Of a DNA stretch of 17,690 nucleotides, positions 1 through 7,366 are shown piece after piece. The DNA comes from Eubacteriales Family XIII. Incertae Sedis bacterium (GTDB lineage: Bacteria; Bacillota; Clostridia; Peptostreptococcales; Anaerovoracaceae), in NCBI GenBank assembly GCA_031255695.1, contig JAIRSA010000050.1:1-17690 (forward strand), given 5' to 3'. The notes under the pieces are model-generated. The model saw only the letters and a list, made by a program, of their open reading frames with translations, was not told the DNA's origin and did no database searches. A program made the position numbers and the translations under genes. Within the stretch, counting starts at the first letter, position 1; the number at the start of each line of letters is the position of its first letter.

Positions 1-153
1 GAGTACGAGTTCGTCTCGTCGAACACGTCGATAGCGACGGTGAACGGCGCAGGCCTTGTGACGCTGCGCAGGGCCGGGTCCGTCACGATCAGCATACGCG
101 CCAATGACGGCAGCGGGCTCGTATCCTCTGCGGTCCTCATGATCACGCCTTAG
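1..153 (+). CDS. 3' end of a surface protein with a bacterial Ig-like (Big_2) domain
   Basis: Frame 1 is open from the window edge to a TAG at 151-153, giving 50 residues; the start lies outside the window. The visible protein has the order SSNTSIATVNGAGLVTL, then AGSVTISIRAND, ending in a beta strand (VSSAVLMITP). The pattern S-x-x-x-S-I-A-T-V-x-x-x-G-L-V-T, followed by A-G-x-V-T-I, is the hallmark of Big_2 / intimin-type Ig-like repeats. These are found in extracellular, cell-wall-bound or adhesive proteins. The Ig module is the very C-terminus, so any anchoring domain must lie upstream. A strong terminator follows at 204-287, and the next genes are on the opposite strand, so this is the last gene of its unit. 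The domain call is good; the function of the whole protein is unknown. Confidence 0.75.
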   Translation, partial: EYEFVSSNTSIATVNGAGLVTLRRAGSVTISIRANDGSGLVSSAVLMITP

Positions 154-203
154 CGCTAGGCGGGGCCTCTGGGCCGCGCCAGGCGGGCGCCGCAACAACA
201 TAG

Positions 204-287
204 CAAAGCCTTGCCAGCGCCCTGCGGCGCGGCCGCCCCGTCCAAAGGGGCGCCCGCCGCAAAAAGCTGGCAAGGCCTTGTTTTTTT
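204..287 (+). terminator. Strong intrinsic terminator after the Ig-like surface protein gene
   Basis: The arm CAAAGCCTTGCCAGC (204-218) pairs with GCTGGCAAGGCCTTG (266-280) with one mismatch. The intervening 219-261 stretch folds into a second GC-rich stem (about GCGGCG...CGCCGC), so the whole forms one long hairpin. Seven T residues follow at 281-287 on the plus strand, as expected for termination of the gene ending at 153. On the minus strand the stem is followed only by a mixed T-rich stretch, so action on the exporter operon arriving from 385 is possible but less certain. Confidence 0.75.
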
Positions 288-313
288 CGGCATGGCAGCG
301 GCTTCGTGCTGCG

Positions 314-368
314 CCAGGCCGTCGCCGGCCCTTTGTGCGCACATCCCCAGGCCAGCGCCGGCCCTTTG
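314..368. repeat. Two 22-bp direct repeats, 33-bp spacing, downstream of the adaptor gene
   Basis: CCAGGCCGTCGCCGGCCCTTTG at 314-335 recurs at 347-368 with two changes (G to A and T to G at adjacent positions). The start-to-start distance is 33 bp. The second copy overlaps an inverted repeat, CCCAGGC (346-352) with GCCTGGG (368-374), which could fold at the 3' end of the minus-strand adaptor transcript but has no T-run. This is one of several GC-rich repeat clusters in the window that sit just beyond stop codons. No coding potential is apparent. Confidence 0.6.
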
Positions 369-384
369 CCTGGGCCTCCCGCCG

Positions 385-1458
385 CTACTGGATCTTTACG
401 CGCACGCCGTCCACCACGCTGTCGTCAGGCGACACTATGACGGCGTCGCCTTCCTGCAGCCCTGACATTATCTCGTACATCTCCTCGCCCTTTATGCCGA
501 CGCTGACCTCACGCTGCTCCGCCTTGCCTTCCGTGACCAAGTAGACGTAGTCCTTTTCGTTTGCCGCGAACACCGCCCTCCTGGGCACGAGCAGGGCTGA
601 CGCCTTCTCCTCGACGACTATCTTCAGGTCTTTATCGCTGCCGAGGATGAACCCCGACTGGTCGTCCACCGCTATCTCCACATCGACGCGCTTCTGGGCA
701 AGCCCCAGTTCGGACATCGTCTCGACTACCTTGGGCGATATCTTCCTGACCTCCCCTGCCTTCTCCGAATCTTCGATGATGACCCGGCCGCCGATCCGCA
801 CCTTCTCCGCGTCCCCGGCTATGAGGCTCACATTGATGTACATATCGCTCAGATCCGAGATCTCGACGAGCGGCGATCCCATTATCACCGTATCCCCTTC
901 AGATACAAACAGTTCTGTGACAGTCCCGGCCACAGGCGATTCCACCCTGTTTGTCTGGATGTTATCCTGGACGCTGCGTATAGTGTGCCGCAGCGACTGC
1001 AACTGCGATTCCAGCCCCTTCGCCGCCGTTTCCGCCGTTTCGTACTCGTTCAGGCTCACCGCGCCGTTGTCGTACAGGGCCTTCAGCTGCTCCGCATTCC
1101 GCCTGGCCTGCTCCAGCTGTGCCGTCAGGCCGTTGGCCTGCGCCTGGAGGCTCATAACGTCCGCCTCCCCGGCGGACACGTCGGTCAGCATCAACAGGGC
1201 CCCCGCTTCCACCTGATCCCCCACGTCGCAGAAAACGCTGGCGATATCGTAATTGTTCTTCGCCGCCACCATGCTCGCCTTCGCGGCCGTGACCGTGCCC
1301 GCCTCATCGACGACCTCGGCGATCGGCCCGATCGCCGCCGCCTCGACGGCGACATCCACAATGCCGGAAATATTATAGGCGTATGCCCCTGCGCATACGG
1401 CGCCTATGGCGCAGACTATGATTATGGCAGCTTTGAGACGGCTTCCCTTCCTCTTCAT
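385..1458 (-). CDS. Efflux RND/MacA-type periplasmic adaptor (membrane fusion protein)
   Basis: A 357-residue membrane fusion protein expected to link an inner ABC permease to extracytoplasmic steps of export. One N-terminal membrane segment (about residues 9-28) anchors it. Next comes the first half of a barrel-sandwich (lipoyl-like) hybrid (about 55-95, with GTVTAAKASMVAAK and VGDQVEAGALLM). A Gln/Glu/Ala-rich coiled-coil hairpin follows (about 100-170). The second half-motif is VESPVAGTVTELFVSEGDTV, then a beta-barrel and a C-terminal membrane-proximal domain with the typical LQEGDAVIVSP. The length is normal for the family. The ATG is preceded by GGGAG (complement of 1469-1473) with a 10-nt gap. 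It is the last gene of the exporter set and follows the permease after 205 bp containing a 51-bp tandem repeat. The substrate cannot be read from sequence. Confidence 0.9.
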   Translation of the reverse strand: MKRKGSRLKAAIIIVCAIGAVCAGAYAYNISGIVDVAVEAAAIGPIAEVVDEAGTVTAAKASMVAAKNNYDIASVFCDVGDQVEAGALLMLTDVSAGEADVMSLQAQANGLTAQLEQARRNAEQLKALYDNGAVSLNEYETAETAAKGLESQLQSLRHTIRSVQDNIQTNRVESPVAGTVTELFVSEGDTVIMGSPLVEISDLSDMYINVSLIAGDAEKVRIGGRVIIEDSEKAGEVRKISPKVVETMSELGLAQKRVDVEIAVDDQSGFILGSDKDLKIVVEEKASALLVPRRAVFAANEKDYVYLVTEGKAEQREVSVGIKGEEMYEIMSGLQEGDAVIVSPDDSVVDGVRVKIQ

Positions 1459-1521
1459 ACGCTTTCATCTCCCTTGCAATCTATATACGAATGTAGCAAT
1501 ATACATGCCAATAGCGGCGCG

Positions 1522-1674
1522 CCCTTTGTGTCCCTGCGCCAACGCCATGTGCATCCGGTGCTCCAGGCACTGCCCTTGCATCTCCGTGCCGGCGCCCTGC
1601 ACATCGGGCACGCCAGGCGTTGCCCCTTGCGTCTCCAAACCAGCGCCCTGCACATCCGGCGCGCTAGGCGCGGT
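1522..1674. repeat. Three tandem 51-bp repeats between permease and adaptor genes
   Basis: Three degenerate copies start at 1522, 1573 and 1624, exactly 51 bp apart. Each begins CCCTT(T/G) and contains a core like GCCCTGCACATCCGG, then a C(C/T)AGGC element. The period is a multiple of three, so all copies are in the same phase, and minus-strand frames stay open through the array. The last copy (1624-1674) covers the final codons and stop of the permease: its TAG (complement of CTA, 1664-1666) corresponds to TGG in the other two copies. The array occupies most of the 205-bp gap before the adaptor gene. I see no start with a good ribosome site, so I treat it as a non-coding minisatellite. Confidence 0.7.
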
Positions 1675-4054
1675 TCTTCAGCGCTGCCATGAAATCCAGC
1701 TTCTGTATCTTCCTGTACGTGGCCGCCTGGGCAAACACTATGAAAACCACGGTCGCCCCCAGGCCCAGCGCATATTCCGCAGGCCCCGCACGCAAATGCA
1801 TCGTGTACTGCTCAGTGCTGAACACCTCCGAGCTGTAGCGCAGCAGGATATTCGCGACCGGCAGCCCGGCCAGCAGCCCGCCGACCGTTATTATATTGTT
1901 CTCCCGCAGTATCAGCCTGAATATCTCGCCACGCGAAAAGCCCAGCACGCGCAGAGACGAGAACTCCGTCTCCCTCTCCCCTATGCTTATGATCGTCGCG
2001 TTGTACACAATGGCGAAGCCCAGCACGCCCGACAGTATCAGCATGAAAAAGATCATGGCGTTCATCACCTGGGTGTATTCCTGGAACGTCTCCGATATGG
2101 ACTCAAGCGAGGACACGGACGACACTGCAGGCAGCTCCTTGAGCTTCGCCATCGCTTCCGGGTCGTCGGAATTCATGAAAAAGCCGTTGATCGTCCCTGG
2201 GGACAGGTATTCGGCCGCCATCGCGCCCTTGTCCATATAGGCGTTGACGCCCATCGCCTGGTAGACGATGCCCCTAACCTCCATCCAGCTGTCTTCGCTA
2301 TCCGAAATATAGGAGTGGACGCGCACTTTGTCCCCTACGCCCACCCTCAGCTTCTTGGCTACGTAGTCGCTGACCAGCAGCCCGGTTTCGGGGATCTGGT
2401 GCCGCCTCCCCGCCTTGTCCCTGAAATTGTAGAAAATGGTTGATTTTTCAAGCCCCACCATCGTCAGGGCTATCTCGTGGTTGCCGCTTGAGAGCCGGAA
2501 CGGGGATTCCGCCTTCCCCTCTATGGCCTGGACATCGTCCACTATATGCGGTATCTCGTTCAGCACGCGCTCCGGCACCGGCTGCCTGAACGACACGTTG
2601 TAGTCCATGGGCTGGAATTCCTTCAGGCCGTCGCCCATCATGTCCGAGATCATCGACGGCATGGCCACTACGAAGGCCATCATGCCGAAGGTGACGGTCA
2701 CGCCCATCAGTATGAACAGGGCGCGCTTCTTGTTGCGGAACACATTCTTAACCGCCATTTTGCCGCTGAATGACAGGCTGCGCCAGACGGGCCGCACACG
2801 CTCCAGCAGCACACGCTTGCCGGCCTTGGGCGAATCCACCGTCATGGATTCCGTGGGCAGGACGCGCACCACGCCCCGTGTCCCGGCCAGCCCCGCCACA
2901 ACGCAGAAGCCGCCGGCGATGAGCACGGCCGCCAATATATATCGGTAGTCGAGATCGCGCCCCAGATCAGGGAGGTTGAAGAATTCCATATAGTACGAGG
3001 TCATCCAGCCGGCGAGCCACATGCCCAGCGACGCCCCGGCGGCGCCCCCGGCCGCCGCGACGAGCAGGGTGTATTTCACATAGTGCGCGATCACCTGCGC
3101 CGACGAGTACCCCAACCCCTTCATGATGCCGATCGGCTGCCTGTCCTTCTTGACCATCCTGCCTAGCATCATCGCCAATATCATCGCCGCTATCAGCAGG
3201 AACACTATGGGCAATGCCATCGCCATCCTGTTGAGCTGGTTTATCTCTTCGCGCATCATGGCATTGCTGATCTGGTTTTCCTGCAAGACGGCGCCATGCG
3301 ATCCGTATCTGCCGAGCTGCCGCTCGATCTCGTCCGCCATACGGTCCCTTTGTTCCGCGCTCAGCCCAGGGGACTCAAGCATCAGCACCTCGTTGTAGGC
3401 CCCCGGCAGGCCCAGCAGCGGCTGCCCCAGCGCCTCGTCCATATAGATGATCCCGTAGTTCCTGTTGTCCGGCATTATGCCTTGTTCGGGATCCAGCAGG
3501 TAGACGAATTCCGGGCTTGAGGCTATGCCCGCAACATAGAAGTCCATGCCCTGGCCGCCTATCTGCAGCCGCACGCTGTCGCCGGGGCGTATGCCCCGCG
3601 CATCCGCGAGCTGCCGGATCGCCAGCACCTCGCGCCGCCCAGCCTCGGGCCAGGACCCACTCTCAAGCATGAGCTTGTTGATGGACGAAACCCCGTTGCC
3701 GTATGTCACTATCTTGACACGCGCGCGCGCGTCGCCCGCTACATCGCCGCTGCCGCCATCGCGCCCGCCGTCCAGCAGCGGCACCGTCCCCGTGACGCGC
3801 CCCTCTGCGGCGGCGATGCCGTCGATGGCTTCGATCATGCGGATCTGCCGGCTGCTCACCTGCTCCACCTCGCAGCTGATATCTGCAAAACTGAATCTGT
3901 CGTAGAAACTGTACATGCCCTGCGTCATGTTAGCCGCCGACACCCTCATGGACATGAAAAAGATGAGCCCTACCGCCAACACGACCGAAACGGCGGCAAA
4001 CTGCCCCTTTGTATCTGATATCATTCTGAAAAGACGCTTGTCAATGGTTTTCAT
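1664..4054 (-). CDS. ABC transporter permease, two FtsX-like domains (MacB/YtrF-type)
   Basis: A 796-residue membrane protein, the transmembrane partner of the ATPase encoded just upstream. It has a duplicated architecture. An N-terminal membrane helix (about 19-40) leads to an extracytoplasmic MacB-PCD-like region (about 45-270) and a three-helix FtsX domain (helices near 275-300, 330-350 and 375-395, with the IGIMKGLGYSSAQVI motif typical of FtsX cytoplasmic loops). A second unit follows: a helix near 440-465, an extracytoplasmic domain (about 470-670), and a C-terminal FtsX domain with SIGERETEFSSLRVLGFSRGEI. About eight helices in total fits the fused, single-chain permeases of this superfamily. 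The ATG is preceded by GGAGAGG (complement of 4064-4070) with a 9-nt spacer. Family members move lipoproteins, peptides or lipids, or transmit mechanical force; the substrate here is unknown. Confidence 0.9.
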   Translation of the reverse strand: MKTIDKRLFRMISDTKGQFAAVSVVLAVGLIFFMSMRVSAANMTQGMYSFYDRFSFADISCEVEQVSSRQIRMIEAIDGIAAAEGRVTGTVPLLDGGRDGGSGDVAGDARARVKIVTYGNGVSSINKLMLESGSWPEAGRREVLAIRQLADARGIRPGDSVRLQIGGQGMDFYVAGIASSPEFVYLLDPEQGIMPDNRNYGIIYMDEALGQPLLGLPGAYNEVLMLESPGLSAEQRDRMADEIERQLGRYGSHGAVLQENQISNAMMREEINQLNRMAMALPIVFLLIAAMILAMMLGRMVKKDRQPIGIMKGLGYSSAQVIAHYVKYTLLVAAAGGAAGASLGMWLAGWMTSYYMEFFNLPDLGRDLDYRYILAAVLIAGGFCVVAGLAGTRGVVRVLPTESMTVDSPKAGKRVLLERVRPVWRSLSFSGKMAVKNVFRNKKRALFILMGVTVTFGMMAFVVAMPSMISDMMGDGLKEFQPMDYNVSFRQPVPERVLNEIPHIVDDVQAIEGKAESPFRLSSGNHEIALTMVGLEKSTIFYNFRDKAGRRHQIPETGLLVSDYVAKKLRVGVGDKVRVHSYISDSEDSWMEVRGIVYQAMGVNAYMDKGAMAAEYLSPGTINGFFMNSDDPEAMAKLKELPAVSSVSSLESISETFQEYTQVMNAMIFFMLILSGVLGFAIVYNATIISIGERETEFSSLRVLGFSRGEIFRLILRENNIITVGGLLAGLPVANILLRYSSEVFSTEQYTMHLRAGPAEYALGLGATVVFIVFAQAATYRKIQKLDFMAALKNRA

Positions 4055-4146
4055 CGCGCCGGACCTCTCCGTCCGCCGACGCCGCCCCGCTGCCGTGCCT
4101 GCCCTACTGTCGGCGCCATGCCGCTGCCTGTGTATATATGCTGGCC

Positions 4147-4851
4147 TTACCAGCGTATCTCACTTGGATCTATGGGGCTGTCATTCAGCTTGTTCTCTAT
4201 CACCTCGCCGCTTCTCATACGGATGACCCTGTCGCCCATCGAAGCGATGTCTGCATTATGGGTTATGACCACTACCGTCATATTTAGCTCGCAGTTCACC
4301 TTTTTCAGCAGTTCAAGTATGCTTATGCCTGTCTTGAAATCCAATGCGCCCGTAGGCTCGTCGCAGAGCAGCAGCTTGGGGTTCTTGGCAATGGCCCGCG
4401 CTATGGAGACGCGCTGCTGCTCCCCACCCGAAAGCTGGGAGGGGAAATGCCCCTCACGCTCGCCCAGCCCCACGCTCTCCATTATCATCTCTATATCGAG
4501 CGGATCCTCCGAGATCTCTGTCGCCAGCTCCACATTCTCCCGTGCGGTCAGGTTGGCCATGAGATTATAGAACTGGAAGACGAAGCCCACTTTGTAGCGC
4601 CTGTACTCGGTCGCGCGCCTGTCGTCGAACGCGGTGATCTCCGTGCCCTCCATGTAGCACTGCCCAGCCGACGGCCTGTCCATGCCGCCCAGTATGTTGA
4701 GCAATGTGCTCTTGCCGCTGCCGCTTGGGCCCAATATGACGACAAACTCGCCTTCATTTATCTCGAAGCTCGCGTCGACAAGCGCATGGACGGTGACCTC
4801 GCCCATCTGGTAATCCTTTGCCAGGCCCTCGGCCCGAATGATCGTACCCAC
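4147..4851 (-). CDS. ABC transporter ATP-binding protein (LolD/MacB class)
   Basis: A 234-residue cytoplasmic ATPase that should power the FtsX-type permease encoded 92 bp downstream. All catalytic motifs are intact: Walker A GPSGSGKST (41-49), Q-loop FVFQ (Q93), signature LSGGEQQR (140-147), Walker B LLLCDEPTGALD (160-171) and H-loop THN (H198). The pattern DEPTGALD and the length are typical of the LolD/MacB/YxlF-like group. The start is a GTG at 4849-4851, chosen because a perfect AGGAGG (complement of 4859-4864) lies 7 nt upstream. The order is ATPase, permease, adaptor, so this is the first gene of a tripartite exporter. A 176-bp repeat-rich gap separates it from the guanylate-kinase-like gene, and I could not find a convincing promoter of its own. 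Confidence 0.92.
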   Translation of the reverse strand: MGTIIRAEGLAKDYQMGEVTVHALVDASFEINEGEFVVILGPSGSGKSTLLNILGGMDRPSAGQCYMEGTEITAFDDRRATEYRRYKVGFVFQFYNLMANLTARENVELATEISEDPLDIEMIMESVGLGEREGHFPSQLSGGEQQRVSIARAIAKNPKLLLCDEPTGALDFKTGISILELLKKVNCELNMTVVVITHNADIASMGDRVIRMRSGEVIENKLNDSPIDPSEIRW

Positions 4852-4896
4852 CTGTAAGCCTCCTGCTTATACCTTGTTCAATATGCGGCCTGTGCG

Positions 4897-5015
4897 CCGA
4901 TGTGGCAGACGACCGATGTGGCAGCCCGCCCAGTCCGACTGGCGCGGCCAAGGGCCCACGATGTGGCCGGCGCCGGCGGCCGATGTGGCAGCCCGCCCAG
5001 TCCGCCTGGCGCGCC
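4897..5015. repeat. GATGTGGC repeats with two long copies 67 bp apart
   Basis: Starting CCGATGTGGCAGCCCGCCCA, a unit of about 36 bp at 4913-4949 recurs at 4980-5015 almost unchanged, with a 67-bp start-to-start distance. Shorter partial copies of the GATGTGGC core occur near 4899 and 4960. The cluster fills most of the 176-bp gap beyond the stop of the guanylate-kinase-like gene (5028). It resembles the array after the first radical SAM gene, which carries GGCCGATGTGCCAG. There is no open reading frame of note and no inverted repeat with a T-run. Confidence 0.65.
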
Positions 5016-5027
5016 CGCTGCTGCCGG

Positions 5028-5843
5028 CTAGGCCTGTGCGGCCAGCTCGGCCAGCGCCTCACGCAGCCGGTACGGCGGCCCTGCGAAATCGTAGTCTACA
5101 ATCCTTTTGGCTATGCCCGCCCCCACTGCCGCCGAGGCCAGGTATCTGTCGAGGCCGTCCACGACGCATATGTCGCTGCCGTTTACGGCTACATCTATGC
5201 CCGGCAGCCGCTCGCCGCCCTTCGCCCTCTCCATAAGCGCGCCCAGGCCGCCCCTGTCCAGGGCCGCAGGCGGCTGCGCCGAAAGGAGGCAGGCATGGCT
5301 GGCCTCGAAATCTATGGCGGCCCGCGTCAACGACAATGTCTTTTCTATGTCGTTGTTTTCTATAAGATAGTCATAGCCGCCGGAAAGCCCCATCTCCATG
5401 CTGTAGCGCTCCATGCGCAGGCCGATCTCCCGCTCGCCCCTCTCCCTGAGCCGTTCCGCCAGGACATCCCTGGAGGCCACGTAGTAGAAGACCGCAAGCA
5501 CCTGGATCTGCCCGGCGAGCGCCCTCTGCAGGTTCGCCGTCCCCAGCACGTCTATATCCTTTATCAGGGTCGCGCCGGACGCGGCCATGTCGAGCAGTAG
5601 CCGCTTCGATACGCCATAGTAGTTGTTGTGCGTGAGCTGGTGCTCGAAGAGCTCCCCTCTGTCTATCATGGCCCGGAATTCCTGCGGGCTCACAAAGAAA
5701 TATGGATTTCCCTGGTGTTCGTTTTCCCTTTTCTCTCTCGTGGTGAATGTCGGCATGAACTTCAGATCGCTGTATCTTTCAAGCAGCCTGTTTATTATCG
5801 TGTTCTTTCCGACACCCGAACTTCCTGAAATTATGACAAACAT
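5028..5843 (-). CDS. Guanylate-kinase-like protein with extra C-terminal domain
   Basis: A 271-residue protein. Residues 1 to about 180 follow the guanylate kinase fold: P-loop GSSGVGKNT (7-15), GMP-binding TTREKR (34-39) with GNPYFFV, ELFEH and NNYYGVSK, DIDVLG (96-101), the lid arginines in AERLRERG (129-136), and YDYLIENNDIE. Known enzymes of this family phosphorylate GMP to GDP with ATP, and the key residues look present. The chain is about 70-90 residues longer than usual. The tail (about 180-271) contains GSDICVVDGLDRYLASAAVG, which resembles the DG-x-x-R-x-x-A motif of ParB/sulfiredoxin-type domains; this is my inference. The ATG has GGAG (complement of 5852-5855) 8 nt upstream. It lies 18 bp after thrC, so the two are probably cotranscribed. 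It may be a specialised kinase rather than the housekeeping gmk, so I assign no symbol. Confidence 0.8.
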   Translation of the reverse strand: MFVIISGSSGVGKNTIINRLLERYSDLKFMPTFTTREKRENEHQGNPYFFVSPQEFRAMIDRGELFEHQLTHNNYYGVSKRLLLDMAASGATLIKDIDVLGTANLQRALAGQIQVLAVFYYVASRDVLAERLRERGEREIGLRMERYSMEMGLSGGYDYLIENNDIEKTLSLTRAAIDFEASHACLLSAQPPAALDRGGLGALMERAKGGERLPGIDVAVNGSDICVVDGLDRYLASAAVGAGIAKRIVDYDFAGPPYRLREALAELAAQA

Positions 5844-5861
5844 AGCATATGCTCCATCTGC

Positions 5862-7340
5862 CTACTCAAGCGAGGCGAGCACGGCGTCCATCATGCCGTC
5901 CACCGTGACGGTGCCCTTATGCCTCAGCTCTTTGCCTTCGAGGCTCCTGAGCGAGTCGGGGATCCGCACGCCCGTCGCCGCGTTTACGGCCTTGATATTG
6001 GCAAAGCCGTCATCGCCGGCCGCAAGGCCGATGGACGCGGCCACGCTGTCGGCGAACTTGTAGGGGCTCGCCGTGGCCGCGATGAGCGTCGGCGCCGTGT
6101 CCCCCGATTCCTCCCTATAGTCCTCGTAGACCTTGTAGGCCACCGCCGTATGCGTGTCCACAAGATATTTTTCTTCATTGTATAGCCGCCCTATCGCCGC
6201 GTTGGTCTCCGCGACATCGGCATAGCCGCCATGGAAGGCCTTCATGCCTTCCATTATCGCCGCGCCCGCTTCATAGCGCCCCTGGCTGGCCAGCGAGGCC
6301 ATCATCCCGGCCACCCCGGCGCAGTCACCGCCGGACAGGTGGTACAGCAGCCGTTCCAGGTTGCTCGATATGAGTATGTCCATGGACGGCGAGTTGGTCA
6401 TATAGAAGCTCCTGTTTATGTCGTAGACGCCCGTGTTGATGAACTCGGTCAGCACGTTGTTCCTGTTGGACGCGCATATGAAGCGGTTCACGGGTATCCC
6501 CATCTCGCGGGCATAGTAGGCCGCCAGTATGTTGCCGAAGTTGCCCGTCGGCACGACGATGTTGATGGGGGCGCCGGGCTCTACGCCCCCGCCCTCCAGC
6601 ATCTTTATGTATGCATAGACATAATACACGACCTGCGGGATCAGCCTGCCTATATTGATCGAGTTCGCGGACGAGAGCCTGTAGCCCTTGGCGGCAAGGC
6701 GCGCCGCGAAGGCTTCGTCGTCGAATATCCTCTTCACGCCCGTCTGCGCGTCGTCGAAGTTCCCGTGGATCGCGAATACATGCGTGTTCTTGCCCGTCTG
6801 CGTGACCATCTGCCGCTCCTGGACCTGGCTCACGCCATCCTTGGGGTAGAACACGATGATCTCTGTGCCCGGCACGTCAGAGAAGCCCTCCAGCGCGGCC
6901 TTGCCCGTGTCGCCCGATGTGGCCGTCAGTATGGCCACGCGCTTCTGCTCGTTCTCCTTCACCATCGCCGTTATCATCAGATAGGGCATTATCGAGAGCG
7001 CGAGATCCTTGAACGCGGCGGTGCGCCCGTGGAAAAGCTCCAGGAAGTAGGCCTTTTCCGTCTTCACCAGCGGCGCCACCCCAGGCGCCTCGAAGGTGTT
7101 TTCGTAGGCCCCGCTGATGCAGCGCTCCAGCTCCTCGTCGGTGAAATCCGGCAGGAAGCCGCGCATGACGTGGAAGGCCACGTATTTGTAGTCCGACCCT
7201 ATTTTCTGCTCCGGCCTGAACGTGAGCGACGGCAGGCCGTCCGGCACGAATAGGCCCTTGTCGCTTGCAATCCCTTGTATTATCGCCTCGGCGCCCCTTT
7301 TGCTGCCGCCGTTGCCCCTGGTGCTGATATAGTTGATCAT
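5862..7340 (-). CDS. thrC: Threonine synthase
   Basis: A 492-residue cytoplasmic PLP enzyme that converts O-phosphohomoserine to threonine, the last step of threonine biosynthesis. The N-terminus has the family signature MINYISTRGNGG and SDKGLFVPDGLP. The PLP lysine is K111 in HGRTAAFKDLAL (the usual family form is HGPTxAFKD, so R and A replace common residues beside the active site). TSGDTGKAAL (141-150) and VPTGNFGNILAAYYA form the phosphate-binding region. The length matches the long (fungal/bacterial type II) class of about 450-500 residues. The ATG at 7338-7340 is preceded by AGAGGGA a few bases upstream. It sits 26 bp after the stalk-domain gene and 18 bp before the guanylate-kinase-like gene, which indicates an operon. 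No homoserine dehydrogenase or kinase gene is in the window. Confidence 0.95.
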   Translation of the reverse strand: MINYISTRGNGGSKRGAEAIIQGIASDKGLFVPDGLPSLTFRPEQKIGSDYKYVAFHVMRGFLPDFTDEELERCISGAYENTFEAPGVAPLVKTEKAYFLELFHGRTAAFKDLALSIMPYLMITAMVKENEQKRVAILTATSGDTGKAALEGFSDVPGTEIIVFYPKDGVSQVQERQMVTQTGKNTHVFAIHGNFDDAQTGVKRIFDDEAFAARLAAKGYRLSSANSINIGRLIPQVVYYVYAYIKMLEGGGVEPGAPINIVVPTGNFGNILAAYYAREMGIPVNRFICASNRNNVLTEFINTGVYDINRSFYMTNSPSMDILISSNLERLLYHLSGGDCAGVAGMMASLASQGRYEAGAAIMEGMKAFHGGYADVAETNAAIGRLYNEEKYLVDTHTAVAYKVYEDYREESGDTAPTLIAATASPYKFADSVAASIGLAAGDDGFANIKAVNAATGVRIPDSLRSLEGKELRHKGTVTVDGMMDAVLASLE

Positions 7341-7366
7341 AATTCCCTCTCACTCGCTGTAATGGA

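Noticed and set aside
1455..1655. Minus-strand ORFs encoding 17-residue repeats between permease and adaptor genes
   Set aside because: All minus frames are open here because of GC-rich repeat composition; no ribosome site or recognisable protein feature.
4866..4900. Dedicated promoter for the exporter operon
   Set aside because: On the minus strand a TATAAG sits next to the AGGAGG site, so transcription would start at the ribosome site, and no -35 is present at a proper distance.
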